Below the pieces are notes generated by a model, which saw only the letters and a program-made list of their open reading frames with translations, searched no databases and was not told where the DNA came from. The translations under genes and the position numbers were made by a program. Below are positions 61,313-64,000 of a DNA stretch of 64,000 nt, piece by piece (the stretch's first letter is position 1; each line of letters begins with the position of its first letter). Location: assembly GCF_013267195.1 (NCBI RefSeq), contig NZ_CP053941.1, positions 744,001 to 808,000 on the forward strand, given 5' to 3'. This stretch comes from Halorubrum salinarum. Lineage in GTDB: Archaea > Halobacteriota > Halobacteria > Halobacteriales > Haloferacaceae.

Positions 61313-62605
61313 ATGGTCACCCCGCCGACGGCCGACGCCCTCCCGGCGGCGATCGTCGACCACGAGCAGTGGGTCTGCTGGCGAACCCAGGAGCGCGACG
61401 GCAAGCCAACGAAGGTGCCGATCATCCCCGGAACGACCCAGTTTGCGTCGACCACGGATCCGGACACGTGGACCGACTTCGCGACGGCCCGCGAGGGGGT
61501 GCTTGCGACGCCGGTTGACGGGCTCGGCTTCGTGTTTACGGCCGACGATCCGTTCGTCGGGATCGACTTAGACGACTGCCGAGACCCGGACGCGGCAGCG
61601 CCGACTGCCTGGGCTGCCGACCTCATCGACACGCTCGACTCGTACACCGAAGTGAGCCCCTCGGGAACTGGGTTTCACGTGTTGGTGACCGGCTCCCTGC
61701 CGGCGGGTCGGAACCGCGCCGGCGACCTCGAGCTGTACGACCGTGCCCGCTTTTTCACCGTGACCGGCGACCACGTCGCAGCGACCCCGGCCACGATCGA
61801 ATCCCGTACTGAGGCAGTCGCGACGGTCGTCGAGCAGGAACTCGCCGCCGACGCGGACGAGCCAGCAACGACCGAGGCAGACGACATGTGGGGGACGTCA
61901 GAGCCCACGACGCGCACCGAGTCGGCTACTACTGACGCCGGGACCGCCGCCGTGCCCCTCTCGGATACGGAACTGCTCGACCGGGCGAAACACGCCGCCA
62001 ACGGCGAGAAGTTCACCCGCCTGTGGAACGGCACCACGAGCGGCTACGAGAGTCACTCGGAGGCCGACATGGCGCTGTGCCGGCAGCTCGCGTTCTGGAC
62101 CGGCGGTGACTCAGCGCGGGTCGACCGGCTGTTTCGTCGGTCAGGGTTGTACCGCGAGAAGTGGGACACCGTCCACTACGCTGACGGCAGCACCTACGGC
62201 GAGAAGACAGTCGAGCGCGCCGTCGCGGCCACCGATGACGCGTACACGCCGCCCGAGGCGACCGATTCGGCCGCGGCCGATGCGACCCAGGCGACGGCCG
62301 GCCCAGCCGGCAGGTCCGCACCCGAGCAGCCGGCTTCCAGCAACGGCAGCGACGATCCGTCGCCACCGCCCGCGACCGATGAGACACTGCCACCGGACGA
62401 GCGTGCTGCCGAGCACACCCCTTACTCACAGCGGGCGGCGGAACGCCGCAAACGAATCGCGGAGCTCACCGACCGCATCGAAGCCCTGATCGAGGAAAAC
62501 GACCGCCTGCGGACAGAGTTGGAGGCGGAACGACAGCGCCGACACGAGCTTGAGGCCGCACGCGAGGAATCGTCGGGCGGCTGGTGGCCATTCGCGAGCG
62601 AGTAG
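61313..62605 (+). CDS. NrS-1-like primase-polymerase (AEP PrimPol) with C-terminal coiled coil
   Basis: 430 residues from the ATG at 61313 (61292 GTG possible). The N-terminal domain shows VDHEQWVCWRTQERDGKPTK, VPIIPGTTQFASTTDPDTW, GLGFVFTADDPFVGIDLDDC with the Asp85/Asp87 metal site, and YTEVSPSGTGFHVLVTG with the SGTGxH motif (about residues 117-122), and LYDRARFFTVTGDHV, the archaeo-eukaryotic primase pattern of phage NrS-1 and plasmid PrimPols. A second domain (LDRAKHAANGEKFTRLWNGT, HSEADMALCRQLAFWTGGD) is the NrS-1-type helix bundle. A Pro/Ala-rich linker and coiled coil (IAELTDRIEALIEENDRLRT) end it. No SF3 helicase is fused. It may prime transferred single-stranded DNA. Confidence 0.85.
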   Translation: MVTPPTADALPAAIVDHEQWVCWRTQERDGKPTKVPIIPGTTQFASTTDPDTWTDFATAREGVLATPVDGLGFVFTADDPFVGIDLDDCRDPDAAAPTAWAADLIDTLDSYTEVSPSGTGFHVLVTGSLPAGRNRAGDLELYDRARFFTVTGDHVAATPATIESRTEAVATVVEQELAADADEPATTEADDMWGTSEPTTRTESATTDAGTAAVPLSDTELLDRAKHAANGEKFTRLWNGTTSGYESHSEADMALCRQLAFWTGGDSARVDRLFRRSGLYREKWDTVHYADGSTYGEKTVERAVAATDDAYTPPEATDSAAADATQATAGPAGRSAPEQPASSNGSDDPSPPPATDETLPPDERAAEHTPYSQRAAERRKRIAELTDRIEALIEENDRLRTELEAERQRRHELEAAREESSGGWWPFASE

Positions 62606-62628
62606 CATGATCCGGGTGGTTTGTGAGC

Positions 62629-63999
62629 TTAGCCGTCCTCAGACGGGGTAACGTAGCGGTCCCGCACCGACTGAAACGTGTGGACATCGGTGAGCCCGGG
62701 CTGGTCGATTGTAAACAGCGCCGGCCGGGTCTGCTCGCCGTACGTTTTCTCGACCCGGGACTGGCCGTCTGGCGGCGTGTTCAGTGCCGTGAGCACTTCG
62801 TGGGCAGCCTCGCGGTTTTTGACGATCCAGATCGCCGCGGCCGGATCTTGGGCCGCCAGCTTGTCGTAATCCTCAGGCACCGCCTGTGCGAGGTCGTTGT
62901 TCATCCGCTCGGCCTCGAGGCCGGCCACGACTCCACCCGTCTCGTCAACGGCGGCCGCGTCGAGTCGCCCCTCGGGCACCTCGTAGTACTGCTCGACGGT
63001 GACGGCCGGCGAGTCGGGGTCGGCGACATACTCGGCCGCAAGCAGCGCACAGCCGGCCTCGACCATCGCCACGTGAAGACTCGACTCCCCGAGGTCGCCG
63101 GCGCCGGCGCCGTGGGCGACGCCCTCGCGGTGGCGGACGCCGATCGCGTCACGCCCCTCCGCAGTCACCGTGTACAGGATGTGTGGGTACCGACAGTCCC
63201 TGCCGATGAGCCCGGCCTCACGGAGCTCATCGAGCTCCGCGTCGCCGATGCCGACGTACTCCTGGAGCCGGCGCATGCTGTCGCGGGTGATGTCGTACTC
63301 CAACTCAGGGTCGTACTGGCCTTGGTGGGCGGAGTACACCGCCTGAAGAAAGCGCAGGCCGGCGTCGCTGATCGGACTCTCTTGGCGCTCCGTATAGGTG
63401 AGCTTCAACGGCAGCTCACAGATGGGACAGTCGTCGCGGTCGACGTCGGCAGGGTCGTGACAGCAGCTGATCGCCGCCCGCAGCCCGTCCGGCGAGGGGT
63501 CGTAGGGACTCTCACACTCCACACAGACGAGTGCGTGCCGCTCGTCGTCGTACACGACTGGGTCGGGCAGCCGCTCGGTGTACGGCAGCGCCGAGTCGAC
63601 GCGTGCGGCCGCCGCCTCCGCGGGGGGTGTGGCCTCATCAGCGCCCGTGTCGTCGCCGGTGGTCGGCTGCGTGGCCCGGACATCCAACCCGGCGGTGAGC
63701 CGCGTCCGGTCGCGACACGTGTCGATACGGGCGGTGACCGCCGTTTCTCTGGCCGGGCGGAATCCCTCGCTGTCTGGATGCCCCGGTGGGAGCGGCGCGC
63801 TTTCGACCAGAAACGGCGGTGGGGCGGCGGCCTTGAACGGGGCGGGCAGCCGCACCAGCCACTCGCCGCGGCTCAGTGCTCGCAGGCGATTCGCGACGGC
63901 CGCCGGCTCTTGGTCGGCTGTGGCGAGCCGCTTGGTGAGCGCGTCGTCGACCGGGACACTGCCCGTGACAATCGTGGAGACGTTGTTGAGCAACTCCAC
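62629..63999 (-). CDS. HerA/VirD4-like conjugation ATPase, C-terminal part (N-terminus outside window)
   Basis: The frame runs to the window edge, so at least 456 residues and the Walker region lie partly outside. The first visible residues (LLNNVSTIVTGSVPVDDALT, NRLRALSRGEWLVRLPAPF) match the post-Walker-B region of HerA/TraG-type DNA pumps, and LPPGHPDSEGF is their usual exit. A ~330-residue tail follows with zinc-finger-like Cys pairs (VCVECESP, CCHDPADVDRDDCPIC), an HTH-like stretch (LQEYVGIGDAELDELREAGL) and an acidic nuclease-like region (TVEQYYEVPEGRLDAAAVDE, GVVAGLEAE). This would be the coupling protein that docks the transferred DNA. The tail looks like an added DNA-binding or nuclease module. 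Confidence 0.75.
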   Translation of the reverse strand: MELLNNVSTIVTGSVPVDDALTKRLATADQEPAAVANRLRALSRGEWLVRLPAPFKAAAPPPFLVESAPLPPGHPDSEGFRPARETAVTARIDTCRDRTRLTAGLDVRATQPTTGDDTGADEATPPAEAAAARVDSALPYTERLPDPVVYDDERHALVCVECESPYDPSPDGLRAAISCCHDPADVDRDDCPICELPLKLTYTERQESPISDAGLRFLQAVYSAHQGQYDPELEYDITRDSMRRLQEYVGIGDAELDELREAGLIGRDCRYPHILYTVTAEGRDAIGVRHREGVAHGAGAGDLGESSLHVAMVEAGCALLAAEYVADPDSPAVTVEQYYEVPEGRLDAAAVDETGGVVAGLEAERMNNDLAQAVPEDYDKLAAQDPAAAIWIVKNREAAHEVLTALNTPPDGQSRVEKTYGEQTRPALFTIDQPGLTDVHTFQSVRDRYVTPSEDG

Positions 64000-64000
64000 G

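Noticed and set aside
1-64000. tRNA or rRNA genes
   Set aside because: I looked for T-arm (GTTCRANYC) and anticodon-arm contexts and rRNA conserved blocks while reading and saw no convincing candidate.

Overview
The window is haloarchaeal (class Halobacteria). The proteins are acidic, the core genes are GC-rich and many genes sit directly behind a TATA-like box as in leaderless archaeal transcripts. It also has an Orc1/Cdc6 initiator, GGR- and PCNA-like proteins and many transposase types typical of halophilic archaea. I cannot tell from sequence alone whether this is a chromosome or a megaplasmid. It reads as an accessory region: a large surface-glycan island, an origin with its own initiator, and the start of a conjugation module.

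Layout. 1-2774 holds amino-sugar precursor genes (sugar nucleotidyltransferase and GlmS). 2884-6615 holds two membrane/envelope genes, a probable replication origin (ORB-like repeats on both sides of orc1/cdc6) and a VapBC toxin-antitoxin pair. 6640-9440 is debris of a nucleotide-sugar epimerase gene and IS6, IS630 and IS5 elements around one glycosyltransferase. 9788-20989 is a glycan block: a polytopic membrane protein, WecB and WecC (ManNAc and ManNAcA nucleotides), an SDR epimerase, a pyruvyl-transferase-like gene and a neuC-neuA-neuB operon for a CMP-nonulosonic acid (sialic or legionaminic type). 21170-28371 is IS debris around an AlkP-superfamily enzyme and an AT-rich GT-B-like protein. 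28692-33724 has an ABC flippase candidate, an IS110 element with a foldable leader, and more IS remnants. 33988-47540 carries GT4 and GT2 glycosyltransferases, a polysaccharide deacetylase-like protein, three further AlkP-superfamily enzymes, an ATP-PPase of the PAPS-reductase/CysD type, a Nudix hydrolase and a decayed copy of the nucleotidyltransferase. 47541-53130 holds membrane proteins, a divergent PCNA-like sliding clamp and a geranylgeranyl-reductase-family flavoprotein. 53243-60302 is one tightly overlapping minus-strand operon for a type IV secretion (conjugation) apparatus. 61313-62605 is a PrimPol (NrS-1-like) and 62629-64000 is the C-terminal part of a HerA/VirD4-like ATPase that runs out of the window.

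How the genes fit together. Precursor genes feed glycan assembly: GlmS and the nucleotidyltransferase give UDP-GlcNAc-type sugars; WecB/WecC and NeuC/A/B convert them to acidic sugars. The GTs, the ABC exporter and the modifying enzymes (pyruvyl transferase, deacetylase, AlkP-type transferases, PAPS-reductase-like protein) then build and decorate a surface polymer or S-layer glycan. The right end looks like the transfer and replication part of a conjugative element, with pilin-like protein, VirB4, VirB6-like protein, lipoprotein, secreted glycoprotein, PrimPol, coupling ATPase and probably its own clamp.

The observations I consider most worth checking are these: the same spaced palindrome (TTAACCAACA, 19-21 bp, TGTTGGTTAA) next to orc1/vapB and in front of the T4SS operon; the divergent PCNA; the conjugation operon with its PrimPol; a bridge-RNA-like fold ahead of the IS110 gene; and a shared C-terminal LxxLGY tail on four proteins of unrelated fold.
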